Origin: JAXGPP01 sp040766885
GTDB taxonomy: Bacteria > Planctomycetota > Planctomycetia > Pirellulales > Thermoguttaceae
NCBI GenBank assembly: GCA_040766885.1
Contig: JAXGPP010000019.1
Location: 62,001 to 126,000 of the forward strand
Length of the DNA stretch: 64,000 nt
Reading direction: 5' to 3'
Under the pieces are notes generated by a model. That model worked only from the letters and a program-made list of their open reading frames with translations, made no database searches and was not told the origin of the DNA. Position 1 is the first letter of the stretch; each line of letters begins with the position of its first letter. Made by a program: the position numbers and the translations under genes. Below, one piece after another: positions 8,469-17,445 of the stretch.

Positions 8469-8487
8469 GACGCAGGAACGAATACCG

Positions 8488-11400
8488 ATGCCTACTTACG
8501 TGATGCTCCTGTTGGCGCTGTTTGTCGTGGTCGCGCCGGCGCTTATTCGTCGTTCGGGGCTCCTCGGCCGGCATGCACGGGCGATCCGCTGGACAGCGGC
8601 GGCGTTGGTGTGCGGTTTGGCGCTGGCGGCAAGCGCCGGGCTCTTCGACGGCGCGGCACTGCTCGCCCAGTCGGAAGGGCCGCCGGCGGCTTCCGAGTCG
8701 TCCGCCGATACCGCCACACCGCGCGACGATGTTGAGCAGCCGCTTTCGAGCGAAGCTGCGCAGCCCGCGGCAGAGCAGACCGCGGTTGACGCGGAGGCGC
8801 CGGTCACGGAGCAACAGACGCAGGGGCAAGTCGAGGAGCCCGCGGCCGCAACGGATGCCGCGTACGATATCCGCAACGAAGGTTGGCTCAAGGTGCTCGT
8901 CGCCGTGCTCGTGATCGTCGGGGCGATCGGCCTGGGAGCGTTGCTGGCCAAGGCATGGCGGGTTCCGGACTATCAGACGCGGATCACGGTGATCCTGTTC
9001 ACGGTCTTCGCCGGGATCGCGATTCTCGTTATGGGATTTCCGCCCCGGTTCGGCATCGACCTTCGCGGCGGCGTGATTCTGGTCTATGAGGTGCATCCCG
9101 AAGAAACCACCGCGATGCAGGTCGGCGAGGTTCCCGTCGATGACGATCGCCCGCTTTCGGCGGCCGGCAAAGTCGACATGGGTGCGCTGATCGCGGCGGT
9201 TTCGCGGCGCGTCAATCCGGCCGGCGTTAAGGAAGTCACGATCCGCGAGTATGGCCAGAACCAGATCGAGATCATCGTGCCCGAGGCCGACGAGGCAGAG
9301 GTCGAGCGCCTGAAGCGGATCATCAGCACCGTCGGCGCGCTGGAGTTCCGCATTCTCGCCAACGAGCGCGATCACCGGTCGCAGATTCAACGGGCCCGCG
9401 AGGTTAAGGGCAACGTCGTACCCGGGCCGGACGGCAAGCCTATCGGCTGGTGGGTGCCGGTGGCGAAGGGAAAAGAGAGCAGTTTTCCCTATAGCGAGAT
9501 CGCCACCCGGACGGGCAAACGCGGCAACGAAGAGTTCCTTGAGATCTTCGTGGTGAATGATCCCTGGAACGTGACCGGGCAATACCTGACGACATCGCGG
9601 AAGGGCAATGACGCGCAGGGGCGGCTGGCGGTGGATTTCAGCTTTGACGATGAGGGGGCCCACAAGTTCGGCTCGCTCACTTCGGAGAATCTGCCCGACA
9701 AAGTGCAGGATTTCAGCCGCAAGCTAGGCATCATTCTCGACGGCTATCTCCATTCGGCGCCAGGCATTCAGAGCACGATCCGCGACCGCGGCCAGATTAC
9801 CGGCGAGTTCACGCAGGCGGAGATCGACGAACTGGTCGAGGTGCTCAACGCCGGAAAGCTGCCGGCGGCCTTGAGCCAGGAACCGATCAGCCAGCTCTAC
9901 ACCGGCCCCACGCTGGGCGCCGACACGATCCGCAGCGGCACCATCTCGGTGATCGCCTCGATGGTGCTGGTGGTGATCTTCATGCTGGTCTACTACCGCT
10001 TCTCCGGAATCGTGGCCTGTGTGGCTCTGGCGCTGAACATCGCGCTCACCCTGGCGATGATGATCGTCATCAAGGCGCCGCTCACGCTCCCGGGTCTGGC
10101 GGGTCTGGTGCTGACGATCGGCATGGCGGTCGACGCCAACGTGCTGATCTACGAGCGGATGCGCGAGGAATTGGAGCGCAATGCCACGCTGCGGATGGCG
10201 ATCCGCAACGGTTTCGTCCGCGCGTGGAGTGCGATTTTCGATTCGAACATCACCACGATCATGACCGCGGTGATCCTCTATGTCATCGGGACCGATCAGA
10301 TCCGCGGCTTCGCCGTGACCTTGTTCCTTGGTCTGGCGATCAGTATGTACACCGCGATCTATATGGCGCGGACGATATTCGATATCGCCGAGCGGCGGAA
10401 GGTGATCACCCGCCTGAAGATGCTCAAGATGCTCTCGAAGACCAACATCGATTTCCTGAGCATGCGCTGGCCGGCGATCACGGCTTCGTTGATCTTGATC
10501 GTGATCGGACTGGCAGCGGTGTTCACGCGCGGACAGGGTCTGCTGGATATCGATTTCACCGGCGGCGTATCGGTGGAAGCCTATTTCCGCCAGCCGAAGG
10601 ACATTTCTGTCATTCGGTCGGAGCTTGCCGAACTGCCCGATCTCGTGGTGTACGGCTTGCACTCGCGGACCGAAGGGCCGAACCGGCACTTCGTGATCAA
10701 CACCTCGATCCTCCCGAACATGGATGCCGAGGCGTATCTCCAGCGGGTTCAGGACACGATCGCCCAGACATTTGGCGACGAATTGGTCCGCTACAAGGTC
10801 GACGTCTCGATGGTCGAGTCGCAGTCCGCTCAGGACGCTCAGGAGTCGACCAGCCCGCCGAGTGCTTCGCCCCCGGCCGACCAGCAGGGCCGGCGCAGCG
10901 ATCTTCCCGGCGACAACCTCTTGGCTTCGGCCGATTCCGGCGCGCTTTGGATGAGCCGGGCGGCGCTGGCAGCCGAGTCGGCTGCCGAAGAAGAAACTGC
11001 CGGTGAATCGGCCCCCGAAGCGGGCGATTCTGCGGAGCCGCAGCCTCCAACCGAATCAAGCACCGACGCGCCCGAGGCTGAGTCCGGCCAGATGGACGAC
11101 GGAGCGGCGTCTGAACCGGCTGCGGCGGGTGAGTCTGCGCCGGCAGGTGAGGCGGCTCCGGCGAATGGCGCTGCGCCTGCCGAACCGGAAACGCCCGAAG
11201 CGCCAGCCCAGGAGACGGCTCCGTCCGAGTCCGCGGAACAGCCGGCGGAGATGGCGCCCGAGCAACCCGCGGCCGATGAGGCGGCTCCGGCTGCCGAAAC
11301 ACCGGCCACGGAACAGTTGCCGCCGGCCGCTGAAGCTGCTCCGGCGCAGGAGACAACAGAGCAGGCGTCTGAAATGCCGGCCGAACAGCCGGATGCGGGG

Positions 11401-12408
11401 ACACCTACTGCAGGTCCAACGGCTGAACCGCCCGCCACTCCGCCGGACCAACCGAGCGGCGATGCCGCGGCGCCGTCGCAACCCGAAGGCGAATCCGCCG
11501 CGGACGCGGCGACTCCCCCGGCGGGCCCCATGACTACGGCCAGGTTGAACTTCGAGCGAGAGCACCGCTATGAGACGGTCGCCGACATGATCCAACAGAT
11601 CATCGACCGTGGCGACGTTGTCTCACAGGCAGTTACGTTTGACCTGACGAGCGACGACTATCAGCCCGACGAGGATCGCGGGTTGCGAGAGTGGACCGTG
11701 ACGTTGCATGCTCCTGCCGAGGAAGCGCAGAAGCTTCTCGACGCGCTGGAGCGTGAAACGAACGAGAAGGTCTACTTCCCCTCGGCCAATACCATCGGCG
11801 GCGCGGTGGCGGCGAGCACCCGCCGTGATGCCGCGGCGGCGATCCTTGCCAGCCTCGTGGCGATCATTGCCTATCTTTGGGTGCGGTTCCAGAAGGTAAT
11901 GTACGGCCTGGCGGCCGCCGTGGCGCTGGTGCACGACGTACTCGTCACGCTCGGCCTGTTGGCGCTGAGCAAGTATCTTGTCGATCTGCCCGTGATCGGA
12001 GCGTTCTTCAGCAACGTGTTGCTTATGGATCCGTTCAAGATCGGCCTGTCGTCGCTGGCTGCATTCTTGACGATCATCGGCTACTCGCTTAACGACACGA
12101 TTGTGATCTTCGACCGCATTCGCGAGATCAAAGGCAAGTCGCCTCGGCTCACCGAGGCCACGATCAACCTGGCCGTGAATCAGACGCTCAGCCGGACGAT
12201 TCTCACCGCCATGACATGCTTCATTGTGGTCGTCGTACTTTACATCGGTGGCGGGCCGACGATCCACGCCTTTTCGTTCGCCATGGTCGTTGGCGTGATT
12301 GCTGGCTCCTACAGTACGGTGTTCATGGCCGGGCCCGTGCTGGTTTGGCTTGGTAGCCCCGGGGGCGCCGTCCAGCCGCCCAAGCCGGCCGAGAAGGTCA
12401 AGGTGTAG
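8488..12408 (+). CDS. secDF: SecD-SecF fusion protein-export membrane protein with long low-complexity inserts
   Basis: A 1306-residue fusion. The start MPTYVML has GCAGGAACG upstream. The N-terminus has two hydrophobic segments, then about 65 Ala/Glu/Pro-rich residues. The SecD part begins with a membrane segment and FGIDLRGGVILVYEV (about 188) and ends with five membrane helices including GMAVDANVLIYERMREE (about 548). SecF begins near 652 and carries LDIDFTGGVSVE. Within its extracytoplasmic domain, residues about 783-1014 are an Ala/Pro/Glu-rich insert of roughly 230 residues with no fold. Five helices follow, with SLNDTIVIFDRIREIKGK. The protein uses the proton gradient to pull exported chains. 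Fusion is common in several phyla; the insert size is unusual. A GC-rich hairpin follows. Confidence 0.94.
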   Translation: MPTYVMLLLALFVVVAPALIRRSGLLGRHARAIRWTAAALVCGLALAASAGLFDGAALLAQSEGPPAASESSADTATPRDDVEQPLSSEAAQPAAEQTAVDAEAPVTEQQTQGQVEEPAAATDAAYDIRNEGWLKVLVAVLVIVGAIGLGALLAKAWRVPDYQTRITVILFTVFAGIAILVMGFPPRFGIDLRGGVILVYEVHPEETTAMQVGEVPVDDDRPLSAAGKVDMGALIAAVSRRVNPAGVKEVTIREYGQNQIEIIVPEADEAEVERLKRIISTVGALEFRILANERDHRSQIQRAREVKGNVVPGPDGKPIGWWVPVAKGKESSFPYSEIATRTGKRGNEEFLEIFVVNDPWNVTGQYLTTSRKGNDAQGRLAVDFSFDDEGAHKFGSLTSENLPDKVQDFSRKLGIILDGYLHSAPGIQSTIRDRGQITGEFTQAEIDELVEVLNAGKLPAALSQEPISQLYTGPTLGADTIRSGTISVIASMVLVVIFMLVYYRFSGIVACVALALNIALTLAMMIVIKAPLTLPGLAGLVLTIGMAVDANVLIYERMREELERNATLRMAIRNGFVRAWSAIFDSNITTIMTAVILYVIGTDQIRGFAVTLFLGLAISMYTAIYMARTIFDIAERRKVITRLKMLKMLSKTNIDFLSMRWPAITASLILIVIGLAAVFTRGQGLLDIDFTGGVSVEAYFRQPKDISVIRSELAELPDLVVYGLHSRTEGPNRHFVINTSILPNMDAEAYLQRVQDTIAQTFGDELVRYKVDVSMVESQSAQDAQESTSPPSASPPADQQGRRSDLPGDNLLASADSGALWMSRAALAAESAAEEETAGESAPEAGDSAEPQPPTESSTDAPEAESGQMDDGAASEPAAAGESAPAGEAAPANGAAPAEPETPEAPAQETAPSESAEQPAEMAPEQPAADEAAPAAETPATEQLPPAAEAAPAQETTEQASEMPAEQPDAGTPTAGPTAEPPATPPDQPSGDAAAPSQPEGESAADAATPPAGPMTTARLNFEREHRYETVADMIQQIIDRGDVVSQAVTFDLTSDDYQPDEDRGLREWTVTLHAPAEEAQKLLDALERETNEKVYFPSANTIGGAVAASTRRDAAAAILASLVAIIAYLWVRFQKVMYGLAAAVALVHDVLVTLGLLALSKYLVDLPVIGAFFSNVLLMDPFKIGLSSLAAFLTIIGYSLNDTIVIFDRIREIKGKSPRLTEATINLAVNQTLSRTILTAMTCFIVVVVLYIGGGPTIHAFSFAMVVGVIAGSYSTVFMAGPVLVWLGSPGGAVQPPKPAEKVKV

Positions 12409-12768
12409 CCGCTTTTGCGGAATCCGGCACCTATATGCACGGAGGGGCGGCAGCCCGACTTGCCGTCCCTCTATCGTTGGTGTTCGGGCTGCGATGGGGG
12501 CGGAAGCGGGATTCCGCCGGGATTTTGCCAGGCAATCAGCGAATCCTCTGCTTCATGACATCCGTCACAACCGCTACGACCGCTACGACTGGTCGCCGAC
12601 CCGGTCGACGCCCGCGAAACAGGGCGATTGGGCGATAGTCGGACGACGGCGAAAGACGATCTCTTCAAGAGGCGAGACGAAGCGCCTAAGTATCGTATCG
12701 ATGATCTGAGGACCGGGGAGGGATCCACGCGGCTCAAGAGTACCCTTCGATTGTGGGATAATGAGCAA
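12409..12768. other. 360-bp spacer between secDF and the LysM gene
   Basis: Apart from the secDF hairpin at 12442-12471, no gene, RNA or repeat was recognised. An in-frame extension of the LysM gene reaches back to 12628, but its extra 47 residues look non-coding. Confidence 0.45.
12442..12471 (+). terminator. Hairpin downstream of secDF
   Basis: GAGGGGCGGCA pairs with TTGCCGTCCCTC through about 11 bp including one G-T pair, 34 bp after the secDF stop. There is no good T run after it, so it may be a weak or factor-dependent terminator or a 3'-end stabiliser. Confidence 0.45.
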
Positions 12769-13296
12769 ATGGATCGGGGCGTGAAACTCGCCTTGGCGGT
12801 GGGCGTGTTGCTCTCAGGCGCCAGCTTGGCGTCGTTGTTCCGGCACCCGGCCCCGCTGAGCGAGCCGATGGCCGAGGCGGGATCGAACTCATTGAGGCTG
12901 CGCGGACAGCCTTCGCCCGAGGTGCTTGCCCACACAGAATCCGACTCACCGGATCGGATCTCCGCTTCCCCCTTCGGCACTGTCGCAACGTGGCCAGCCA
13001 TTGCTCCTTTGGATTCCGGCGCCCCGCCTCCTCCGCTGGCGAAGGCCTATCCTGAAGACCCGATCACCGGCGCCCGCTGGGGCGGCTCGCTGGGGCTCGA
13101 CACCACCCAGTTGTCGCGTGCGGAGCGAATCCACGTAATTGTCGATGGCGACACGCTGACAGCGCTGGCAGCCCAGTACCTGGGCAACGCCGATCGGTAT
13201 CTGGAGATCTACGAGGCCAACCGAAGCCAGTTGCCGAGCCCTGGAGAGCTTCCGATTGGCGCGGAACTCAGGATTCCTCTCCAGCCTCTCCATTGA
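12769..13296 (+). CDS. Membrane-anchored LysM domain protein
   Basis: A 175-residue protein. MDRGVKLALAV was chosen as start because a hydrophobic segment (about 4-24) follows at once, giving a signal anchor. Residues 25-120 are Pro/Ser/Ala-rich and probably disordered. The last 50 residues form one LysM domain: IHVIVDGDTLTALAAQYLG, then DRYLEIYEANRSQL and LPIGAELRIPL. LysM binds N-acetylglucosamine polymers such as peptidoglycan, so the protein probably tethers to the cell wall in the periplasm. No catalytic domain is attached. Confidence 0.75.
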   Translation: MDRGVKLALAVGVLLSGASLASLFRHPAPLSEPMAEAGSNSLRLRGQPSPEVLAHTESDSPDRISASPFGTVATWPAIAPLDSGAPPPPLAKAYPEDPITGARWGGSLGLDTTQLSRAERIHVIVDGDTLTALAAQYLGNADRYLEIYEANRSQLPSPGELPIGAELRIPLQPLH

Positions 13297-13372
13297 GCAT
13301 CCGGCTCGACGGCGACTCTTGCTGTCTTCTGGCCGGTTTGACTCGTCTCTATTCGTTCGCCCGCTCGCAGGC

Positions 13373-14524
13373 TCAGTTGCGTGCCCGCCACTGGTACGGT
13401 TGGCGTGCCGCGCGAAGCTGAATGAACGCCCCGATCAATTGCTCCGGAGTCATCTTTCCGATCTTCAACTCGCGAACCCCAAGCAGCTTTGTCCCCTGCA
13501 GCTTGGTTGGAGCAAGTCCGATAAAAAGGTTCTGTTGAGGCCCCGACACCTTCGGACGAGCCGCTTCCAGCAACTTGTGCAGGCGCTTGGCGTCGGCTGC
13601 CGCTTTGGAGTCTTCGCCGCCAGCCACGATCAGCACCGAGAGGCCGCTCCGGATCGCTTGATGTTCCAGGGCACTCTGGATGCTCAGGCCTGGCACGGAC
13701 CAGTCGGGGGAGATCAGCACCAGGGCCTTGACATCCTGGCCCTGTTTTCGTCCCCCACCCAGAATCGGCCAACTCCAGTCCAACTTCGCCCACTCCAAGG
13801 CAACAGCGGCTCCCATTTCGGCGCCGACAATTGTCAGCTTCTCAATGTTGAGTTTCTCTTCATTGTTCTCCTTCATCAGAAACGACTTGAGCGTTTCCAT
13901 GTCGAAGCGCACCATGCGTCCGTACTGATCGGGCGAAAGCCGGTTGGCGTCAAGGAGCGTTCGCGTGCTGGCGATCACCCGCGTGCTGTCGCCGTGTCCG
14001 CGGAGGTCGGGAACCAGGACTGCGCAACCCTCTCGCTGCAGCATGGGCGCCAGAGACTCGAAGTCGGCACGGCTTCCTTTTCGGCTGTGTAGCAGAATGA
14101 CGGGCACAGCGTCCTTCCCCTTGGTCTCCGATGCCGGATAGTAAGTCGCCACCAGTTGCACCCCATCCTGCGTCAGGAGTTCTCCGGCGCCCAACTGCAC
14201 CGACGGCGGCAGCTTCTCTTTTGGGGCGGACGGCTGGGCAGGCTGTGCCGAAGTCTGGGGGGTCGGCGGCGGCGCTTTCGGAGGCGGCGGCGAACTCGGC
14301 TTCGGGGGCGGCGCCGTCGCCGCCTTCGCGGGCGGGGCCTGCGCCGGCTGGGCGGTTCCGGCTGCCGGTGGAGCGGCTCCCGGCGGCGTCTGCGACTGGG
14401 GCTGCTGCTGGGCCACGGCGAGGGTCGCCGCCAGTATGACGCCAGCCGCAGTCCATAGCGAAACGCTCCGGACGACCCGCCAAACAGACTGAAATCCGAT
14501 CGGTTCTCGATGCGTGCACAACAT
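13373..14524 (-). CDS. Secreted Pro-rich alpha/beta-hydrolase-fold protein lacking the nucleophile Ser
   Basis: A 383-residue protein. A hydrophobic signal (about 17-38, ending AVAQQ) is followed by about 65 residues dominated by Pro, Ala and Gln, probably a linker. From about residue 110 it follows the alpha/beta-hydrolase pattern: VPVILLHSRKGSRADFESLAPML, VLVPDLRGHGDS, then LTIVGAEMGAAVALEWA. The nucleophile elbow should read GxSxG; here it is G234-A-E-M-G238, so the catalytic Ser is replaced by Glu 236. It is either inactive (a binding role) or uses unusual chemistry. It faces the LysM gene convergently. Function unknown. Confidence 0.75.
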   Translation of the reverse strand: MLCTHREPIGFQSVWRVVRSVSLWTAAGVILAATLAVAQQQPQSQTPPGAAPPAAGTAQPAQAPPAKAATAPPPKPSSPPPPKAPPPTPQTSAQPAQPSAPKEKLPPSVQLGAGELLTQDGVQLVATYYPASETKGKDAVPVILLHSRKGSRADFESLAPMLQREGCAVLVPDLRGHGDSTRVIASTRTLLDANRLSPDQYGRMVRFDMETLKSFLMKENNEEKLNIEKLTIVGAEMGAAVALEWAKLDWSWPILGGGRKQGQDVKALVLISPDWSVPGLSIQSALEHQAIRSGLSVLIVAGGEDSKAAADAKRLHKLLEAARPKVSGPQQNLFIGLAPTKLQGTKLLGVRELKIGKMTPEQLIGAFIQLRAARQPYQWRARN

Positions 14525-14735
14525 GGGGGCTGCCTTGGGCTGGAATCGCGAGTGAAACCTACATCCGAGCCGTCTGTCTCAATCCTAAATACCCCCTGCT
14601 CGGACGTCAACGCGATCAGTCCCCTGTTGGGCGCCGGGAGCCGAAGCGGCCTGTTCGCGCCGGAAAAGCCGCGGTAGAATTGCCCGCCACCCGTGTGCGA
14701 CTTCGCCTGCCCGATCCAAGAAGAACTGCCTGCTC

Positions 14736-15875
14736 ATGCTACGCTACTGGACCGCTGGAGAATCTCACGGCAAAGGACTGCTCGCTCTCGTTGACGGTTT
14801 CCCGGCTGGGGTCGCCATCGACACCAACCGGATTGATGCCGAACTTCGCCGTCGGCAAGGCGGTTACGGACGTGGCGGGAGGCAGCGGATCGAGACCGAC
14901 CGGGTCGAGATTCTCAGCGGCACCTGGCATGGCCAGACGCTGGGCAGCCCAATCGCGCTGTGGGTTGTCAATAAGGACTATAAATTGGAGCGAATGGAGG
15001 AACTCGAACGCCCGCGTCCCGGTCATGGCGACTTGAGCGGAGCGATCAAGTACCTGGGATCGGTCCGTGGTATCCTCGAGCGGGCCAGTGCGCGGGAGAC
15101 CGCGGCTCGCGTCGCGGCCGGAGCGCTGGCCGGTCAGCTCCTGTCAACGTTTGGCATCGTCGTGTTTGGCTATGTGGTGCAGGTCGGCTCCATCGTCGTT
15201 GCGCCTCCTGGGGGCGCGCTTGACGACCAGCGGGCTCGCCGGGATGCCAGCGACCTCTACACTCTCGATCCGGATGCCGATCCGGAAATCAAGAAACTCA
15301 TCGATCGATGCCAGAAGGAAGGCGACACGCTGGGCGGAGTGGTCGAAGTTCGTGTCGAAAACGTCCCTTTCGGCCTCGGATCGCATGCGCAGTGGGATCA
15401 GAAGCTTGACGGCCGGCTGGCGCAGGCCATGATGTCGGTGCAGGCGATCAAAGGGGTTGAAATCGGTTTGGGCTTTGAGGCGGCGAGGCGGCGCGGTTCC
15501 GAGGTCCACGATCCGATTCACTACGATCCGGCACAAGCGAACTCCGTCACGCTCGGTTACGGGCGGCCGACGAACAATGCTGGCGGGCTGGAGGCCGGCA
15601 TGACCAACTCGCAGCCGATTGTGGTCCGTGCGGCAATGAAGCCGATCAGCACGCTCGCCAAACCTCTGGAATCGATCAATCTTCAGTCCAAACAGGCGGA
15701 ACAGGCGTCATACGAGCGCAGCGATGTATGTGCGGTTTCCGCCGCCAGCGTGATCATCGAAAATGTGGTCGCATTTGAGGTTGCCTGCGCTTTGATCGAC
15801 AAGTTTGGCGGCGACAGCCTGGAGGAAATGCAGGCCCGCTGGACCCTATTCCAGAATCTGGCCCGCAACAGGTGA
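14736..15875 (+). CDS. aroC: Chorismate synthase
   Basis: A 379-residue enzyme that converts 5-enolpyruvylshikimate 3-phosphate to chorismate, the last common step to aromatic amino acids, using reduced FMN. Signature stretches are present: WTAGESHGKGL at the N-terminus, RPRPGHGDLSGAIKY, ASARETAARVAAGA, and GRPTNNAGGLEAGMTNSQP in the C-terminal half. The length is typical of the larger bacterial form. Its stop overlaps the start of the following unknown gene (GTGA), so the two are probably translated together. Confidence 0.96.
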   Translation: MLRYWTAGESHGKGLLALVDGFPAGVAIDTNRIDAELRRRQGGYGRGGRQRIETDRVEILSGTWHGQTLGSPIALWVVNKDYKLERMEELERPRPGHGDLSGAIKYLGSVRGILERASARETAARVAAGALAGQLLSTFGIVVFGYVVQVGSIVVAPPGGALDDQRARRDASDLYTLDPDADPEIKKLIDRCQKEGDTLGGVVEVRVENVPFGLGSHAQWDQKLDGRLAQAMMSVQAIKGVEIGLGFEAARRRGSEVHDPIHYDPAQANSVTLGYGRPTNNAGGLEAGMTNSQPIVVRAAMKPISTLAKPLESINLQSKQAEQASYERSDVCAVSAASVIIENVVAFEVACALIDKFGGDSLEEMQARWTLFQNLARNR

Positions 15876-17236
15876 CCGAGCAGCATCATCCCGCTGGATC
15901 ACTGCCTTACTCCCAATTACCCGGCTCGACACGGATGTTGCAGCTTCACGACAGGACACGGCGGCGGATCGGCGTGACGGCGTTCATCGCTTTCGCCGTG
16001 CTGCCGACTCTCGCGGTGCTTGCCTGTGGCCTTTGGCGTCATTCGCCCAGTTGCACCGGGCGTGAGGCCGGGCAAATCGGCATCGTGTTGGGCGTTGCGG
16101 CGGCAGTCGATGGCGTCGAGTACGTTCGGCCGGGAGTACTCCGCTACACGGGTGTGGCACTCTCCGACCCCGAAACAGGCCGAATCTTCTTTCGCTGCCC
16201 GCTGATCGAAGTGACGTCGAGGCCCGCCGGAAATGCCGCCGACGCCGCGGCATCAATCGTGCTGCGGTTCACGCAACCCGAAATCGACGCCACCCAGTTC
16301 GGGGCGATCAAGCAATTGATCGACCGGTTTCTGGGACGCCGGTTGGGCGAGCTCGAAGGTGGCATTGAACTGCTGGCCGATGAAATGCTGTTGGCCGGCA
16401 TGCCGGATCTACCGAAGCTGAGCCAACCGTGGGCGCAGTTGCAGGGGACGCGAGGCACGGCACAAGCTTTGTTTGTCTTCCAACTGGCCGACCCTCCGGT
16501 TGAGAATCCGGCGGGCATTCGCATCACTCGCCGTCGCGCCGAGGGCGTCGCCAGGCAAGAAATAGAATTCACTACCGGCAGCGCCCCCCTGCCCTGCGCC
16601 CTGTTGTCGCTCGGTTTTCGCGAACTCGAAGTCCTCGGACCCGCGGCCCAGTTCCAGGGCTCGCTTGCCTGCCGCAACGACTCCGGTGGCTATTGCGGGC
16701 ACTTTGAAGGGCGTCTTTCGGAATTCGAATTAGACCGTCTGATGAGCGGCCGATTCCCGCACCTGTTGTCGGGGCGAGCGACGTGTGTCATCAATCGCGC
16801 CGAGTTTGGCCGCGGCCGACTGGAGAACGCCGCGGGGCGTTTGGTAGCCAAGTCAGGCATGATCGGTCGCTCCTTGATCGATGCCTGTGCGAAGTACATG
16901 GGCATCGAGGCAGGGCAGGCCCATCTGCCGCCGGACCGTGTGCATTACACCCACCTCGACTTTGGCTTCGCCATCGCCGGGAGCCAACTGACCCTTAAGG
17001 GACTTTGCCCCGACGCGCCTCCGGGCACGCTTCTGTTCAATGAGTACGGAGCGATCCTCATTCAACCCGATTCCCAACATCGAACGGTGGCCTCGCTGCT
17101 GGTCGCCCTGGATCCGTTTGGAGGGGCGTACGTCCCTGCAACTCCTTCTGCCGGGAGAGTCTTGGCTTATTTGCCGCTGGAATCGGCCCCGAGTCCCCAT
17201 ACCGCCGCACAGCCCTCAAGTGGGCCCCCTCATTGA
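15872..17236 (+). CDS. Conserved hypothetical protein with one N-terminal membrane anchor, coupled to aroC
   Basis: A 454-residue protein with a GTG start overlapping the aroC stop by 4 bp; an internal ATG at 15935 is an alternative. A hydrophobic segment at about 36-53 suggests a single anchor with the rest outside the cytoplasm. Residues 295-390 contain LSEFELDRLMSGRFPHLLSGRATCVINRAEFGRGRLENAAGRL and then a segment ending LTLKGLCPDAPPGTLLFNEYG. This resembles the C-terminal part of AsmA-like proteins only in general character. I do not recognise the family, and nothing links it to aromatic synthesis except position. Confidence 0.7.
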   Translation: MTEQHHPAGSLPYSQLPGSTRMLQLHDRTRRRIGVTAFIAFAVLPTLAVLACGLWRHSPSCTGREAGQIGIVLGVAAAVDGVEYVRPGVLRYTGVALSDPETGRIFFRCPLIEVTSRPAGNAADAAASIVLRFTQPEIDATQFGAIKQLIDRFLGRRLGELEGGIELLADEMLLAGMPDLPKLSQPWAQLQGTRGTAQALFVFQLADPPVENPAGIRITRRRAEGVARQEIEFTTGSAPLPCALLSLGFRELEVLGPAAQFQGSLACRNDSGGYCGHFEGRLSEFELDRLMSGRFPHLLSGRATCVINRAEFGRGRLENAAGRLVAKSGMIGRSLIDACAKYMGIEAGQAHLPPDRVHYTHLDFGFAIAGSQLTLKGLCPDAPPGTLLFNEYGAILIQPDSQHRTVASLLVALDPFGGAYVPATPSAGRVLAYLPLESAPSPHTAAQPSSGPPH

Positions 17237-17445
17237 GGTTGCGGCGTCCGACGACAATCGCGTCTTCCTGTATAGAGGGGGTTCGTCTCCCGCTGGTTGA
17301 GAAATACGCCGTCTGCTTTGGACCACAAGCTAGAGTTGAACATGCTGGTGCCGGATGCCATTCCACGCCGAGCGGCTCATGGCGTGCGAATGGGGTGCCG
17401 GTCCGGCTCGGGATGGGAATCAACTCGTGCTCCGACGGTAGCTTT

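Noticed and set aside
8368..9663. Long open frame antisense to secDF (431 codons)
   Set aside because: It mirrors a well-supported SecDF coding region, has His/Arg-rich low-complexity sequence and no domain. Long antisense frames are expected at this GC content. The same holds for 9724-10689.
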